Of a stretch of DNA of 51,550 bases, positions 7,607 through 16,173 are shown one piece after another (position 1 is the first letter of the stretch; every line of letters begins with the position of its first letter). The DNA is from Fibrobacter succinogenes (GTDB lineage Bacteria; Fibrobacterota; Fibrobacteria; Fibrobacterales; Fibrobacteraceae): positions 1 through 51,550 of the forward strand of contig CACZAD010000022.1 of the NCBI GenBank assembly GCA_902779055.1, read 5' to 3'. The notes beneath the pieces are model-generated. The model had not been told where the DNA came from and searched no databases. It worked only from the letters and a program-made list of their open reading frames with translations. A program made the position numbers and the translations under genes.

Positions 7607-9596
7607 ACGGCAATAGGACGGCAGCCTCCCAAAGCGAGAGGCTTGCCTTTAGAGCCTTTGCGAACTCGTCATGGTGACATACATAATCCTTGAACATCGG
7701 AGTTTCATCGCAACATTTTTTCAGTAGCCGTTCGTACTCTTTTTGGCACGGTTCCAACTTTTCAGCATTTCCCGTTTCGTTATGTATAGCGATCAGCATC
7801 GCCATAACCGAAAGCGCCAACGTACGAACCGTAAAGCCATTTGACTCGACCAGTATTTTATAGGCTTGTTCAAGAATCCAGACAGAATTCCCGTTTCCCT
7901 TTTTATACTTGATGAAGGCTCGCCATTTCAACAACAGTGGCCACGGATAATCACCGTCATTATGCCAGAACTGGATATCGTCTTCGAGACCTTCGCTCTC
8001 GACCTTGGCTATGTTCAGCTCAAATTCCAGACCGCGCACTCTCAGTTCATTTAGCACCAACCATTGATCGCTCTTATTTTCAATATGCGACTTTTGCCTT
8101 TCGAGCCATTCCTTGGCCTTTTCAATGTTTTTCAGCCGGTGGTAAGCCACCGTCAAAAAACTGGCAGGCAAGCACTTATAAAGGTCCGTTGAATTGCGGT
8201 AATCTTTTTCGAAAAGTTCTATAGCCTTTTCCAAACGCCCAGAAAAGGCTTCGCGCTGCCCCAACGCTCCATAGACCAGTGAACTGACGTCGTCCGGTTG
8301 CACCTCCTGGAAGATATCAGCGGGATACTGCACAGCATTTATTTCATCCTGCACTTTTATAATTTCATCCAATTCATAGACGTCGAAATTGTACGCATTG
8401 GAATTCATCTCGGCTTCGTCGGCCAGCAGTTTCACATAAAAATTCCACTTTTCATATTTCGAATCAAAGGCTAGCGACCCATCACGCAATTTTTCCTTTA
8501 TCTTGGAAAAAAACATTCTCTCGTCGCGAACCAGTCCCGCATCACCGATGAAGTTCCCATACGTTTTCAAGAATCTTTGCAACAAGGATGAATCAGTAAT
8601 TTTTTTACTAAATCGATCCAGCAGCACGGACATAATTGCAGCAACATGGTTCGTCGCATTGCCGTCCGCACCTCGATTCAAAAGCGTCGTTTCAACCGAA
8701 CTCACAATCAGTGACCAAATTTTATAGTCAGTCGCATGCGAGTCGTGCATATCCAGAATTTTTCCCAGTTTTGCTACGCATTCGTTATTGTCGCAACGGT
8801 AATACCCGGAAAATACCTGCGACAAAAGAATTTCTACAGCCCCCAGGCGGTCGCCGTTTTCAAGATAAGAATCAGCATCACGCCCTAAAGCAAAATTCGA
8901 CGGCGAGGCACATTCCGGATTCCGGACTAACGCATAGATCCCGCCCTTTTTACCGCTGATGAACTTCTGGAATTCCGGCTTTAGCATATTCGTGACCTGA
9001 TCGGCCAACGTAGGCAATTCGTTTTTCCCGGCAGCACACAGCTTCACTTTTATCGTATAGCCCCTGTGCTTTTTTTGCAGTTCGGTGTTTATGCTTTCGG
9101 CCAGCGTTTCGTTATAACGGTCCCAAAGCCTTTTGGGGCAAGAAGATCCCAACATTCCCAGGCATACGGCATCTCGATTGGCGATTTCTATTTCAATTTT
9201 ATCGCCCTTCTCGACTTGCGTCACGCCGTTCTGAGGAGAAAAGAACTTATTGATGACTCCGAAAATGGCAGAAATCCACCACTGTTGTGGATTAACAGAA
9301 ACATAAGGTTTCCCCACGCTCTTGATAACGCGAACAAAAAGAGTCTCGTCCTCAAGCAAATCCTTCAATACATCATTGCGGCGACAGCCTTGCGTACAGC
9401 CATGGAACTTTTCAAGAACAGCCTCCCTCTTGGCACAGTCCACACCGCCATACCATTTTTTGCAGACACGGATAAAGTTTTCAAGGAGTTCCGAATTTCT
9501 GTTTTTCGTCACTACAGCACAAACAAACGAGCCGTCATTTTGATCCAGATGATCAAAAGACCCCGTTTCGTCAAAGCCGATTCTCCATATAGCCAT
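7593..9596 (-). CDS. DUF3800-like domain fused to TPR repeats (paralog 2)
   Basis: The product has 667 residues from ATG 9596, chosen because GGAG lies six bases upstream and the protein then starts MAIWRIGFDETGSF, aligned with paralog 1; a longer frame to 9689 would run through a terminator hairpin. Motifs occur at nearly the same positions as in paralog 1: D9-E10, FHG (64-66), QQWW (104-107), LADQ (197-200), then helical TPR-like repeats and a C-terminal LLPFNYS. Conservation of these motifs between two otherwise divergent copies points to active-site or structural residues. Having two diverged copies around one ATPase suggests a heteromeric complex or two effector specificities. It ends inside the last 14 bp of the convergent ATPase gene. 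Function is inferred only. Confidence 0.65.
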   Translation of the reverse strand: MAIWRIGFDETGSFDHLDQNDGSFVCAVVTKNRNSELLENFIRVCKKWYGGVDCAKREAVLEKFHGCTQGCRRNDVLKDLLEDETLFVRVIKSVGKPYVSVNPQQWWISAIFGVINKFFSPQNGVTQVEKGDKIEIEIANRDAVCLGMLGSSCPKRLWDRYNETLAESINTELQKKHRGYTIKVKLCAAGKNELPTLADQVTNMLKPEFQKFISGKKGGIYALVRNPECASPSNFALGRDADSYLENGDRLGAVEILLSQVFSGYYRCDNNECVAKLGKILDMHDSHATDYKIWSLIVSSVETTLLNRGADGNATNHVAAIMSVLLDRFSKKITDSSLLQRFLKTYGNFIGDAGLVRDERMFFSKIKEKLRDGSLAFDSKYEKWNFYVKLLADEAEMNSNAYNFDVYELDEIIKVQDEINAVQYPADIFQEVQPDDVSSLVYGALGQREAFSGRLEKAIELFEKDYRNSTDLYKCLPASFLTVAYHRLKNIEKAKEWLERQKSHIENKSDQWLVLNELRVRGLEFELNIAKVESEGLEDDIQFWHNDGDYPWPLLLKWRAFIKYKKGNGNSVWILEQAYKILVESNGFTVRTLALSVMAMLIAIHNETGNAEKLEPCQKEYERLLKKCCDETPMFKDYVCHHDEFAKALKASLSLWEAAVLLPFNYS

Positions 9597-9641
9597 TTCG
9601 TCTCCAATGCCATCGTCAGTAAACCGATTCACCAGAAAAAT

Positions 9642-9672
9642 AAAAAAAGACGTACGCCATTCGGCATACGTC
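9642..9672 (-). terminator. Rho-independent terminator after the sigma-like gene
   Basis: On the minus strand GACGTATGCC, a GAAT loop and GGCGTACGTC form a 10-bp stem with one G-T pair (9649-9672), followed by seven T (9642-9648). It ends the transcript of the sigma-like gene (9691-10383) and shows that the DUF3800-TPR gene downstream needs its own promoter in the 45 bp before its start. Confidence 0.85.
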
Positions 9673-9690
9673 CCCCACATCTTTCGCAAA

Positions 9691-10383
9691 CTACAGGCCA
9701 GCGCGGATTTCTGTGGCGAGATTGACCGGAAGTGAATTCCGTACTCGCTTAAGAATGTTGTAAACCTGCTGTCTGGAGCAGCCGATCTTCTCGGCTACAT
9801 ATTCAACGGGTTTCTCTACGCCCTTTGAAAAGGCTTCCAAACAGGCGCAAAGGCATTCCTGGTGACGCTTATCGGCAACTTCAGCGAACAACCGAGAACA
9901 GGCGTCTCTCATTTCGTGGTCGTGCTGGTCGTCTTCAAAGCATTCACTGGCTACAGAATATTCGATGTAGTCCGTGCCACTAGAACACGAATCATCATCG
10001 TTATGCTGTTCACAACGAGTCAACGGCGTTTCACGATCTGTATGAATCTTGACTTTACGCTTAAGATCCATGAAATGATACAGAATCTTATTCGTAATGT
10101 ACGTTTTCAACGACGCACTTTCGAAGTCATAGAGACGCAGGGAGCGTTCCGCAACAAGGCAGGCTTCGCTCTTGGCCTCGGACACCGATTCTTCGTCAAA
10201 TGAAAGACCGTACGCAGTCTTGCCACATGCGTAATACACCGCATTCGTTATTACCTTTTCGTAACGACGAAAGAATTCCTCCTTAAGCTTCTGATCGTCG
10301 CTCGCGTTGATTCCGCGAACAAGATCTTCGTCAGAAAGGATGGTGGTATCAACAGAGGAAAGGGAGGTGAAATAGTTACGCAT
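9691..10383 (-). CDS. RNA polymerase sigma-70-family factor (small, divergent)
   Basis: The product has 230 residues from ATG 10383 (MRNYFTSL), chosen because AGGA lies seven bases upstream. Residues about 70-115 resemble sigma region 2 (LRLYDFESASLKTYITNKI followed by DLKRK), and residues about 190-225 form a region-4 helix-turn-helix (VAEKIGCSRQQVYNILKRV). An acidic, Cys- and His-containing linker (about 130-165, SECFEDDQHDHE) joins them. The size fits an alternative or ECF-like factor. It lies between the TerY-P-like operon and the DUF3800-TPR gene and has its own terminator. A second sigma-like gene at 18716-19432 has the same architecture. Its target promoters are unknown; one could ask whether it controls the accessory block. 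Confidence 0.75.
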   Translation of the reverse strand: MRNYFTSLSSVDTTILSDEDLVRGINASDDQKLKEEFFRRYEKVITNAVYYACGKTAYGLSFDEESVSEAKSEACLVAERSLRLYDFESASLKTYITNKILYHFMDLKRKVKIHTDRETPLTRCEQHNDDDSCSSGTDYIEYSVASECFEDDQHDHEMRDACSRLFAEVADKRHQECLCACLEAFSKGVEKPVEYVAEKIGCSRQQVYNILKRVRNSLPVNLATEIRAGL

Positions 10384-10538
10384 GAAGCATCCTATTCGAC
10401 CAGTCGAACCCAAGCCAGCGACCACTCGGCCATCCAGCCGTTCAACCGACCGCCTACCCGTGAGGGCTAGCAGTTAGCATTCCGAATCAGCCTTAGCGAC
10501 CCGAAATGTCCCTATCTATTGACTATTCCTAATATAGA
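10384..10538 (-). promoter_or_regulatory. Leader of the sigma-like gene with a dyad
   Basis: This 155-bp spacer between the phosphatase stop and the sigma-like start has no open frame of interest. It carries the dyad TTCGAC-CA-GTCGAA (10395-10408), ending 12 bp upstream of the start codon, which could be an operator or a leader hairpin. No confident -35/-10 pair was found. Confidence 0.35.
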
Positions 10539-11579
10539 TTAATTTCTTTTGCATAGCTTTTTCAGGAGGGTTTGTGCAGCACAGAAATCCACGACTCCCG
10601 CCAGGCTCATATCGTCCTTGCTACCGATTTTACTGAGTTTTTCAAAACCACGCAGCATCCTTTCTTTGGCAGGATCCACGCCGACTTCGGCAAGCATCTT
10701 CAGCAACTTGAAATAGAAATCGTGAAGGCGTTTGGGGGTTACGTCATAATCGCCAAAGGAATCCTCGATCCCGTCACTACAGCAAAAGACGACTGCCGGC
10801 AAATGCAAATTTTTATCGCATTTGCCAAATGCATAGCGGAACAAACCGACCGCATTCGGGGCACACAGAGACGTTGTGTGGTTCTGGAAGCAATTCACAT
10901 CCCACGGGACAAGCGATTTCCAGCCGACATCCCTTTTATGTTCGCCATTGCGGGTTCCGCTTGATTCCAGGCAAAGCATCCGTCCATCCCCAATGTGCAA
11001 GGCAAGCCAATACGACGGAGTCCGCATATACGCCATCAACGTCGTCCCATAAGCTTTTTCAAGGGGATTTGCGTCCAAGCTCTCCTTTTCACCATCAGAA
11101 AACGGATGTCTTGCAGAATCATCCTGTATTCCCATTTTCCATTTTTCACATATATGTGCGCACACCTCCCTTATCAAGATTTCTTCTCTAGGATGGTCCG
11201 CAATTTGAGCCCGGTATTCGGCAAGCTGTCTTTCGCGCAATTTTTCAAATTCGCTCACGTCGGCATCGCTTTTAGCTTTTTGCCAAAGCGGGTCGTCATC
11301 ACGATCATCCGTACATACAGTTCCAATGCCGTATTCTTTTTCAAAAACGGCTGAATCCTTATGTTTTTCTGCAAATCGGAGCAGTACCTCCTTTGCGGAT
11401 TCCGCGGCAATTCTTGCGCCCACATCGCTCCGCACATGAATTTTGCTTCCGTGCCCGTCGCAAACAACAACGACCTGCACATCATTTTCAGGAGATTCAT
11501 AAGACAACGAATAGTCCTGACAGGGCAAGCCACTCACGATATGGCCGGCCCCTTTTTGACTGACCGCAAACGTTACCAT
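10539..11579 (-). CDS. PP2C-family Ser/Thr phosphatase (TerY-P triad)
   Basis: The product has about 346 residues if it starts at ATG 11579 (MVTFAVSQKGAGH); GTG or TTG starts upstream, overlapping the vWA stop codon, are also possible. The metal-binding PP2C motifs are all present: CDGHGSK near residue 45, HIGDGRM in the middle, CCSDGIED later and SKDDMSLA near the end. PP2C enzymes remove phosphate from Ser/Thr using two metal ions. Here it is the last gene of an operon kinase, vWA protein, phosphatase, the three-part TerY-P arrangement known from tellurium/stress-type and conflict systems. It should oppose the kinase upstream. There is no membrane segment or signal peptide, so it is cytoplasmic. 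Confidence 0.85.
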   Translation of the reverse strand: MVTFAVSQKGAGHIVSGLPCQDYSLSYESPENDVQVVVVCDGHGSKIHVRSDVGARIAAESAKEVLLRFAEKHKDSAVFEKEYGIGTVCTDDRDDDPLWQKAKSDADVSEFEKLRERQLAEYRAQIADHPREEILIREVCAHICEKWKMGIQDDSARHPFSDGEKESLDANPLEKAYGTTLMAYMRTPSYWLALHIGDGRMLCLESSGTRNGEHKRDVGWKSLVPWDVNCFQNHTTSLCAPNAVGLFRYAFGKCDKNLHLPAVVFCCSDGIEDSFGDYDVTPKRLHDFYFKLLKMLAEVGVDPAKERMLRGFEKLSKIGSKDDMSLAGVVDFCAAQTLLKKLCKRN

Positions 11580-11590
11580 ATCCACGATCT

Positions 11591-12370
11591 CTACTTCCAA
11601 TCGCTCCAGTCATCAGTTCCAGAATTCGAGGCGCAGAGACCAACGTCAACGCCCTTAAGGTTTCCGTCATTGGCAATCGCATTAGAAAGTGACTGTTGCA
11701 TTCGCAAGCTCGGATCCGGAATTACGGAGCCATCACCACCGACGGACGCACTTTGCGATGCCACCGTCGAGATGCTAACGCTAACAGTACGGATCATGTT
11801 CTTCAGCTGTTCAACATTGTGGACAGTAATGACGGTTTCAGGATTCCCGGTAAATTCCTGCAAGATTTCCTTATTGGCATCATCGCCAATAGCGATGGCA
11901 ACTTTGACACCGATTTTAAACCAGGGATTTCCCCTGAGCTTTTCCAGATTGCGAATATACGCATCGGTGGGATTGCCATCCGAAAGCAAGATGACCGCAG
12001 GAGCGCGGCAACCCGTGGGTTCGCCCATAAAGCCATTAGATTTCGAGAGCTTGGTATTGAGCTCAGCAAGCGCCTTTCCAAAAGCGGTCATTCCCCCCGT
12101 ACTGAGATCTTGCCACTGGAACTTTTCGGCCTCGACGGGTTGCGAGAACATCCATTGGGCATCATTGTTGAATTCCAGGACAGCAATTTTTATCTGGGAG
12201 TCTCCGCAATTACGGGAGATTTCACCAACATCCAGCAGGGAATCGCGTACAGCGGCGTTCAACGATGCAATTTTTGCACCCTTCATACTGCCCGACGTAT
12301 CGACCATAAAAATCAGGTGGGTCACTCGGCGAGGGAGCTGTTCAATTTCAAACGGATCAGTCGTAGCCAT
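11591..12370 (-). CDS. TerY-like von Willebrand factor A domain protein
   Basis: The product has 259 residues and GAGGT precedes its ATG. A complete MIDAS metal site is visible: DTSGSM near residue 25, the TGGMTAFG threonine near 92 and LLSDGNPTD near 130. The rest follows the Rossmann-like vWA fold (VAIAIGDDANKEIL). The C-terminal ~50 residues are Ser/Gly-rich and look flexible. TerY-type vWA proteins act as scaffolds or phosphorylation targets and travel with a PP2C phosphatase and a kinase, exactly the neighbours here (13 nt after the kinase stop). It is likely cytoplasmic. The phosphorylated residue cannot be told from sequence. Confidence 0.85.
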   Translation of the reverse strand: MATTDPFEIEQLPRRVTHLIFMVDTSGSMKGAKIASLNAAVRDSLLDVGEISRNCGDSQIKIAVLEFNNDAQWMFSQPVEAEKFQWQDLSTGGMTAFGKALAELNTKLSKSNGFMGEPTGCRAPAVILLSDGNPTDAYIRNLEKLRGNPWFKIGVKVAIAIGDDANKEILQEFTGNPETVITVHNVEQLKNMIRTVSVSISTVASQSASVGGDGSVIPDPSLRMQQSLSNAIANDGNLKGVDVGLCASNSGTDDWSDWK

Positions 12371-12383
12371 CTGGTACCTCTTT

Positions 12384-13682
12384 TTAGTTGTTTGCGGTTT
12401 GTATCACACCTTCGCAGCCCTGGTTCCCGAAGCGGATGACGTACCCTTCGCGAGCGGGCATCGATTTTGACGGCGGAAGCATTCTGTTTTCGCCATTCGA
12501 GCAGGTCACAATCCACGAGCTCTTGGACTTGTTCAGCAAGCCGATTTGCCCCTTGTTCTCGATAACGTTTGCTGCGGTTTCATCGAATCGTTCGTCAACG
12601 CCCATAGCAATGCACAGTGGCAAACTATGCCCAGAAACAAGCGGAACCTTAAACTTCCCGATTTTGATATATGGGTAAGCGGAAAACTTCTGGCCGCAAA
12701 AAACGCATCTCTTTTCGGCATCATCCGGATCGATAAAAGTTTTGTTCTTGCATAAAGGGCACTGCGCAAAAGAAGCACGAACCTGCAACAAGATGTCCTT
12801 CCATTCTCTTTCGCTAACGCGCCTTTTCCCATCTTTCAGGGCTTCGCCGGAAAAGGTTCTGCAAAAAGCATCCTGCAAAATTCTGGGATAAATGTTCCAA
12901 CGGCGCAGGACATTCCTGTGGAATCGTTCATCCGGAGCATTGCTGCGATTTTTCGGATCCATGATGAACACAGATTCAAAACCGAACAGTTTCTTTGCCA
13001 TTTCGGGATTGTTGTCGCACGGGCAACTCAAATAGAACTTTCCTTCGAACGGGCGGTTCATATAAATCAGCATGAACAGGCACACCGCCAGCGAATAATA
13101 GTCCGTGTAAACATTGGGCTTTGCGATGCCCTCGACAATCTCAGGCGCCATATAACCCGCCTTGCCCAAGATCCCCAAATTCTTGTCATTCGGAGCCACG
13201 TTGTCATTGTCGCAAATCAGCACATCACCGGTTTGAGGATTGATGAAAAAATTTCCATCGTTCATATCCTGATAACTGTAACCGTTACGATGCAGTTCCC
13301 AAAATGCCTTGACAATCTGCAGGCAGGCGTTCAGCTGGGCATCCACGCTAGCGAACTTCGCTCTAGCCAAAATGAACTGGCACATATCCATATACCCCGC
13401 CGGGCGCAATTCCATAATGTAGCCAAAACTACCGTGCTGGCGCTCGGTAATGAACAGCGGCCAAACAAAGTTCTTGTTCGGCGCGCCACGATGGACATTT
13501 TTTTCAAGATTGTCGTAAAAATCATCGCTATACGGCACCGTGTACCACTTGAGAGCATATTCCTTGTCGCGAAGTTTCACCTTATACACGATGCCTTGAC
13601 CACCACGGCCCAATTCGCTGATGATCTGGCACGATTCACCACCCTTTACAGAAACATTCCAACCTCTGTTCAATTCAATCAT
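12384..13682 (-). CDS. Ser/Thr protein kinase with C-terminal zinc ribbon (TerY-P triad)
   Basis: The product has 432 residues from ATG 13682, chosen because GAGGG lies six bases upstream; the ATG two codons earlier abuts that site. Kinase motifs run in order: glycine loop GRGGQG (about 26-31), ALKWY lysine, catalytic SYQDMNDGNF in place of HRD, CDNDN in place of DFG, and YMAPEIV. After residue about 300 comes a four-cysteine ribbon (CPLC, CVFC), then a beta-rich tail ending near FGNQGCEGV that could be FHA-like. Zinc-ribbon kinases are typical of TerY-P triads. It is the first gene of the operon with the vWA and PP2C genes. Its promoter-like element is at 13728-13756. Substrates may include the vWA protein or the ankyrin protein encoded upstream. 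Confidence 0.85.
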   Translation of the reverse strand: MIELNRGWNVSVKGGESCQIISELGRGGQGIVYKVKLRDKEYALKWYTVPYSDDFYDNLEKNVHRGAPNKNFVWPLFITERQHGSFGYIMELRPAGYMDMCQFILARAKFASVDAQLNACLQIVKAFWELHRNGYSYQDMNDGNFFINPQTGDVLICDNDNVAPNDKNLGILGKAGYMAPEIVEGIAKPNVYTDYYSLAVCLFMLIYMNRPFEGKFYLSCPCDNNPEMAKKLFGFESVFIMDPKNRSNAPDERFHRNVLRRWNIYPRILQDAFCRTFSGEALKDGKRRVSEREWKDILLQVRASFAQCPLCKNKTFIDPDDAEKRCVFCGQKFSAYPYIKIGKFKVPLVSGHSLPLCIAMGVDERFDETAANVIENKGQIGLLNKSKSSWIVTCSNGENRMLPPSKSMPAREGYVIRFGNQGCEGVIQTANN

Positions 13683-13727
13683 ATTCATCCCTCAAATTTT
13701 CAAGGTTCACAATCCGTTGCCCTATAT

Positions 13728-13756
13728 TTTATCGTCTGAGGTTTTTGATTTGTAAA
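13728..13756 (-). promoter_or_regulatory. Probable promoter of the kinase operon
   Basis: On the minus strand TTTACA (13751-13756), 17 bp and GATAAA (13728-13733) precede the kinase start at 13682. It is identical in boxes and spacing to the element at 1088-1116. Confidence 0.5.
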
Positions 13757-13785
13757 GAGATCCGCAAAAAAATTTGCATAAAGTC

Positions 13786-16101
13786 TTAGTCCGCCAAAGA
13801 TTTGACCTTATTCCAAAGTCTCGCTCCAGCGACAGAAACGGTTTTAAGGCCCTTTTTTGCCTTGCCGATCAGGCTGTAATTATCAAGTTCATCTTCGGCA
13901 GAATCATTACCATAGTTCTTTGCGACAGTCACAGGTTCATCACCTTCCGCGTTTTCGGCAAAGGGATCCGCACCGGCAGCCACCAGCGCCTTGACAATAC
14001 AGCCGTCGGCATAGCGTGCCGCCACGTGCAAAGGCAAATTTCCTTCGGGATCCGCTCGAGAAACATTGGCCCGGCGAGCAATCAGATATGCCACCCGGCT
14101 TACGCTATTCTTTTGAATCGCATAGAATAGCGGAGTTTTCCCGTCACGATCCAAAGCATCAACACGGGCGCCGTACTCCAACAAAATATCCATCCACATT
14201 TCAGCATTGCGCATCAACACGGCTTCATGTATCAGCGTTTTTCCATTCGCAAAGATTCTTGTCGCTGCGTTACGATCATTTTGCAAAAGGAACTTCAGCA
14301 CTACCGGTTTCTTTTGCGACAAGGCCATCTCGACAGGCGCTACATTATCGTGCATCAACGACATATTTGCGCCATAAGACCGCAACAATTTCAAAGCAGT
14401 TATGTCGTCATTTCCAATCGCATAATGAATCGCCGCACGGTTCGTTTTTCGATCTACAAAATTCACATTCGCACCAAGTTTCAAGTAAAATTTCGCAGAA
14501 TCCAAAACGTGCCTACGAATTGCCGAAATAAAGAACTCGTCCTTGTACGTAAAGTCCAGCAGATACTTCGACGCCCTGTTTTTCACTACCGTCATCGGAG
14601 TTGCGCCATTCACGTTTTTATCGTGAACGGAGAGCCCCAAATCCATAAGTTTTTTTGCAATATCGGCATTGTTCTTATGGACAGCAACAAAGAGGACCGT
14701 TTCGCCATTGCGATCTTTCGCATGAATGTCGGCGCCCGCCTTACGCAGTTCCGCAAACATCATAAAATTGTAACGGACCGCATAATGGATTAACGGAATC
14801 CCGTATTCGTCGCGGGAGTTCACATCGGCCCCATACCCGACAAGTTCCTTGAATAATGTTTGGTCATTCCTTTTGACGGCGTCAAAAATCAGCCGATCCT
14901 TCAATCGGTAATGATTCAAGAAATTCCTGTTAGCAGAACTTGAAGCGTACGATTCCGGCAAACGTCCCTGATTGTCTGTAACATCCGGCTTTAGCCCCAG
15001 CATCAACAAATGGCGAAGCATATCCACACAGCCCTCTTTTGCAGCAAAGTGCAACAAGGTTTGGCCCTTTTCATCGACGTAATGTAAGTCGGCGCCACCA
15101 CGATACGCCAAATTCTTGTCGAGCTCTACAACATTTCCGTTTCCGATGTCCTTCTTAATCTGGTCGATCTTAAAATTGGCGTCATCCAGGATGCGCTCCA
15201 TACGACTCGATTTTGCGAAGGTTTTCAGACGCCCATAATTCGCCTGGATCCAGCGATGAGATTTCGAGCGGAGAAATTTTTCGACATAGCTCACGAAGTT
15301 CGCCTCCACAGCTTCTTCAAAAGGAGTCTTGTTCGCCTTATTCGCTAGCGATTCATCAGGATTGAATTTTCGCAAAGAGTCCAGCAATTCTTCAGAGGCA
15401 AGGCGCATCGCATAATGCATCGGCGTATTACCCAAAGAATCGCGACTGTTGATATAGACGCCACTGCGCAATAGTTCTGCGGCATATTTGGCATCACCCA
15501 CAGAACAAGCATCAAACAGCTTTTGAACTTTCAAGGACGGATCATTTGGAAAGCGAGCATTTTCAACCTTTACGTAATAGACAACATAAGCCAACAAAAA
15601 TACGCTGACCAAGACCGCAAAAAATCCAATGCGACGAACGCGTCTCGCATTCCCCAATGCCCTTTGGGACTGGGATATAGTCTTGTGCGCTTCGGTCTGT
15701 GCCCTTTGCGCACGACTTTCCAAATCCGTAATCTGACGCGTAAGCCCCGCCATCGTACCCTCAAGCGAGACCATCTTGGCCAACCGGATATAGCCAAGCG
15801 CATACGCATAACATTCAACGACGTAGTCACTAATCGGGCGTTCCAAATGAGAATTTACAGCAAAAGACTGCTGCAACTGCTTCACGTACAAATCCCACCC
15901 CGAAATATGTTCGCCATCCAACAGAATCTTTTTGCCAATACAGCACCTCTGCGCCGACAGAATGGCATTCCGGTATTCGCCGTATTCTTCCCCGTATTCA
16001 TCAGCCAGCATACTGTTCAAGCGTCCATCCGCAACGATATCACGTCCATACTTCTGAACCAACTCGCGCATTTTCTGGTGCAATTCGGAATTAGATGTCA
16101 T
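13786..16101 (-). CDS. Membrane-anchored ankyrin-repeat protein
   Basis: The product has 771 residues. The N-terminal ~115 residues form a helical domain (ELVQKYGRDIVADGRLNSML at the start, ISDYVVECYAYALGYI at the end) whose pattern recurs in bacterial signalling proteins but which I cannot name. A short coiled coil (about 120-150) leads to one membrane helix (about 158-178, GFFAVLVSVFLLAYVVYYV). The rest is about twelve ankyrin repeats, with clear TPLHYA-like units (TPMHYAM, TLLHFAA, PLIHYAV, AAIHYAI, PLFYAI, LPLHVAA). The basic RRVRR before the helix predicts the N-terminus inside and the ankyrins in the periplasm. It has its own promoter-like element (16132-16160) and precedes the kinase operon in the same orientation. 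It may be a surface sensor or anchor for the triad; this is inference. Confidence 0.8.
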   Translation of the reverse strand: MTSNSELHQKMRELVQKYGRDIVADGRLNSMLADEYGEEYGEYRNAILSAQRCCIGKKILLDGEHISGWDLYVKQLQQSFAVNSHLERPISDYVVECYAYALGYIRLAKMVSLEGTMAGLTRQITDLESRAQRAQTEAHKTISQSQRALGNARRVRRIGFFAVLVSVFLLAYVVYYVKVENARFPNDPSLKVQKLFDACSVGDAKYAAELLRSGVYINSRDSLGNTPMHYAMRLASEELLDSLRKFNPDESLANKANKTPFEEAVEANFVSYVEKFLRSKSHRWIQANYGRLKTFAKSSRMERILDDANFKIDQIKKDIGNGNVVELDKNLAYRGGADLHYVDEKGQTLLHFAAKEGCVDMLRHLLMLGLKPDVTDNQGRLPESYASSSANRNFLNHYRLKDRLIFDAVKRNDQTLFKELVGYGADVNSRDEYGIPLIHYAVRYNFMMFAELRKAGADIHAKDRNGETVLFVAVHKNNADIAKKLMDLGLSVHDKNVNGATPMTVVKNRASKYLLDFTYKDEFFISAIRRHVLDSAKFYLKLGANVNFVDRKTNRAAIHYAIGNDDITALKLLRSYGANMSLMHDNVAPVEMALSQKKPVVLKFLLQNDRNAATRIFANGKTLIHEAVLMRNAEMWMDILLEYGARVDALDRDGKTPLFYAIQKNSVSRVAYLIARRANVSRADPEGNLPLHVAARYADGCIVKALVAAGADPFAENAEGDEPVTVAKNYGNDSAEDELDNYSLIGKAKKGLKTVSVAGARLWNKVKSLAD

Positions 16102-16131
16102 TTCACAACGTTCCTTGATAAACCCAATAAT

Positions 16132-16160
16132 GTTATCGTACGATATCCGCAGATTGTCAA
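16132..16160 (-). promoter_or_regulatory. Probable promoter of the ankyrin gene
   Basis: On the minus strand TTGACA (16155-16160), 17 bp and GATAAC (16132-16137) lie 30 bp upstream of the ATG. The perfect -35 box and the shared GATA -10 start match other elements in the window. Confidence 0.55.
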
Positions 16161-16173
16161 ATTGCAGGCTCCA

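Noticed and set aside
1813..9596. Retron, CRISPR-Cas, BREX or classical restriction-modification system.
   Set aside because: No reverse transcriptase, repeat array, Cas protein, helicase-nuclease HsdR or intact methylase is encoded; only the recognition-like half of a methylase is seen.
9597..9689. N-terminal extension of DUF3800-TPR paralog 2 to 9689.
   Set aside because: It would include a strong terminator hairpin and T-run; the ATG at 9596 has GGAG upstream and aligns with paralog 1.
10390..10445. tRNA-like fragment upstream of the sigma-like gene (minus strand TGGCCGAGTGGTC followed by GGGTTCGA).
   Set aside because: The D-arm and T-loop words match Ser/Leu tRNAs, but there is no room for an anticodon arm and no matching acceptor stem; the T-loop word is part of a separate dyad.
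13740..13785. GCAAA/TTTGC hairpin with T-run as a terminator of the ankyrin gene.
   Set aside because: The stem is only five AT-rich pairs and the T-run is in the loop, so it does not meet terminator criteria.
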